Source: an uncultured Bacteroidales bacterium
Lineage (GTDB): Bacteria > Bacteroidota > Bacteroidia > Bacteroidales > Bacteroidaceae
Length of the DNA stretch: 6,157 bases
Direction: 5' to 3'
NCBI GenBank assembly: GCA_937914945.1
Contig: CALGJF010000057.1
Coordinates: forward strand, 1 to 6,157
The notes beneath the pieces were generated by a model. That model saw only the letters and a list, made by a program, of their open reading frames with translations, was not told the origin of the DNA and ran no database searches. Of the stretch, positions 5,890 to 6,157 are shown piece after piece. The position numbers and the translations under genes were made by a program. Each line of letters opens with the position of its first letter. Position 1 is the first letter of the stretch.

Positions 5890-5977
5890 GGAAAGATGCC
5901 AGAGTGATCGAATGGACCGGACTCGAAATCCGGCGTACGCTTTTAGTGTACCGTGGGTTTGAATCCCACTCTTTCCG
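5890..5977 (+). tRNA. tRNA-Ser, anticodon CGA
   Basis: This 88-nt class II tRNA reads UCG codons. The acceptor stem GGAAAGA (5890-5896) pairs with TCTTTCC (5970-5976), with G73 at 5977. The D arm is short (CCA with TGG). The anticodon stem CCGGA/TCCGG encloses loop CTCGAAA, with anticodon CGA. The long variable arm GTACGC-TTTTA-GTGTAC (one G-U) is the mark of serine tRNAs. The T stem is GTGGG/CCCAC. CCA is not encoded in register: G73 is followed by CACCA. Two odd bases: the D loop has GA where G18G19 is expected (A at position 19), and the T loop is TTTGAAT rather than TTCGAAT (U at position 56). Together they would form an A19-U56 pair in place of G19-C56. All stems are otherwise intact. 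Confidence 0.96.
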
Positions 5978-6039
5978 CACCATAAAATAAAAAAGATGCA
6001 CCAAGCTTGCTTGAGCGCATCTTTTTTATTTTATGGTGC
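5977..6039. terminator. Perfect 23-bp inverted repeat after the tRNA, bidirectional terminator
   Basis: Bases 5977-5999 and 6017-6039 are exact reverse complements around a 17-base loop. The inner core is GATGC/GCATC, flanked by A6 on the left and T6 on the right, so it can terminate transcription from either side. It starts at the tRNA discriminator base itself. The outer right-hand part (ATTTTATGGTGC, 6028-6039) is also the start of the repeat unit seen again at 6105. Confidence 0.8.
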
Positions 6040-6080
6040 AAGGACGCCCGCGGCAGCGTTGGGATGGGCGCAGCCAATCC
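6028..6080. repeat. GC-rich structured repeat, copy 1
   Basis: This 53-bp segment recurs at 6105-6157 with a single mismatch (C at 6071, T at 6148). It is much richer in G and C than the rest of the window. It contains a hairpin, GGGAT (6061-6065) with ATCCC (6077-6081), whose inner stem GGC/GCC (6067-6069, 6073-6075) has a three-base loop. ACGCCCGC (6044-6051) is matched by GCGGGCGT (6096-6103), enclosing the whole. The 24 bp between copies include the palindrome TCTGCAGA (6086-6093). The family is not recognised; a REP-type palindromic element is one possibility. Confidence 0.85.
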
Positions 6081-6104
6081 CTTACTCTGCAGAAAGCGGG
6101 CGTG

Positions 6105-6157
6105 ATTTTATGGTGCAAGGACGCCCGCGGCAGCGTTGGGATGGGCGTAGCCAATCC
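6105..6157. repeat. GC-rich structured repeat, copy 2, cut by window end
   Basis: Second copy with a period of 77 bp, 52 of 53 bases identical to 6028-6080. The only difference, at 6148, falls in the three-base loop of the inner hairpin (GCA to GTA), so the stem is kept. The repeat runs to the last base of the window and may continue as a longer tandem cluster. Confidence 0.85.

Noticed and set aside
5792..6004. Minus-strand open frame containing EWDSNPRY
   Set aside because: The WDSNPR peptide is a well-known artefact of reading a serine tRNA gene on its antisense strand; the frame overlaps the tRNA, its promoter and the tracrRNA terminator.
6053..6080. Integron attC-like site
   Set aside because: GTTGGGA does not satisfy the GTTRRRY core and there is no matching RYYYAAC partner at the other end.
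6033..6157. Open frame from ATG at 6033 to the window end
   Set aside because: It runs through the GC-rich repeats, whose 77-bp period puts the second copy in a different frame; no promoter or protein resemblance was seen.

Overview
This window holds an almost complete type II-C CRISPR-Cas locus from a member of the Bacteroidetes, most likely order Bacteroidales, followed by a serine tRNA gene and the start of a GC-rich repeat cluster. The lineage call rests on three points. The DNA is AT-rich. Three promoters match the Bacteroidetes primary sigma consensus (TTTG near -33, TAnnTTTG near -7). The genes lack clear Shine-Dalgarno sites, and the tRNA has no encoded CCA in register. The species cannot be named from the sequence alone.

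Layout, left to right. At 25-521 is a CRISPR array of eight 36-bp repeats (the outermost one half-degenerate) and seven spacers of 29-30 bp, read on the minus strand. At 522-678 is its leader, with a near-perfect Bacteroidetes promoter and a small nest of direct and inverted repeats. At 679-5675 is a tight minus-strand operon cas9-cas1-cas2 with gaps of 8 and 3 bp. No csn2 or cas4 lies between these genes and the array, which fits subtype II-C. At 5676-5746 is a divergent promoter region. At about 5748-5831, on the plus strand, is a tracrRNA with a 19-nt anti-repeat matching the array repeat, a nexus hairpin, a second hairpin and a Rho-independent terminator. At 5890-5977 is tRNA-Ser(CGA) with its own promoter. 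At 5977-6039 is a perfect 23-bp inverted repeat serving as terminator. At 6028-6157 are two copies of a GC-rich structured repeat, cut by the window edge.

How the parts work together: Cas1 and Cas2 would insert new spacers. The array is transcribed from its leader on the minus strand, and each repeat would pair with the tracrRNA anti-repeat as 8 bp, a U-U/U-U internal loop and 9 bp. Such a duplex would be cut by RNase III and loaded into Cas9, whose RuvC and HNH catalytic residues are all present.

The points most worth a second look are: an in-frame 27-residue tandem duplication in Cas9 at the RuvC-II/HNH junction; an apparent A19-U56 replacement of the near-universal G19-C56 tertiary pair in the tRNA; interleaved divergent promoters for cas9 and tracrRNA; the uneven decay of the two end repeats of the array; and the structured 77-bp-period repeat after the tRNA.
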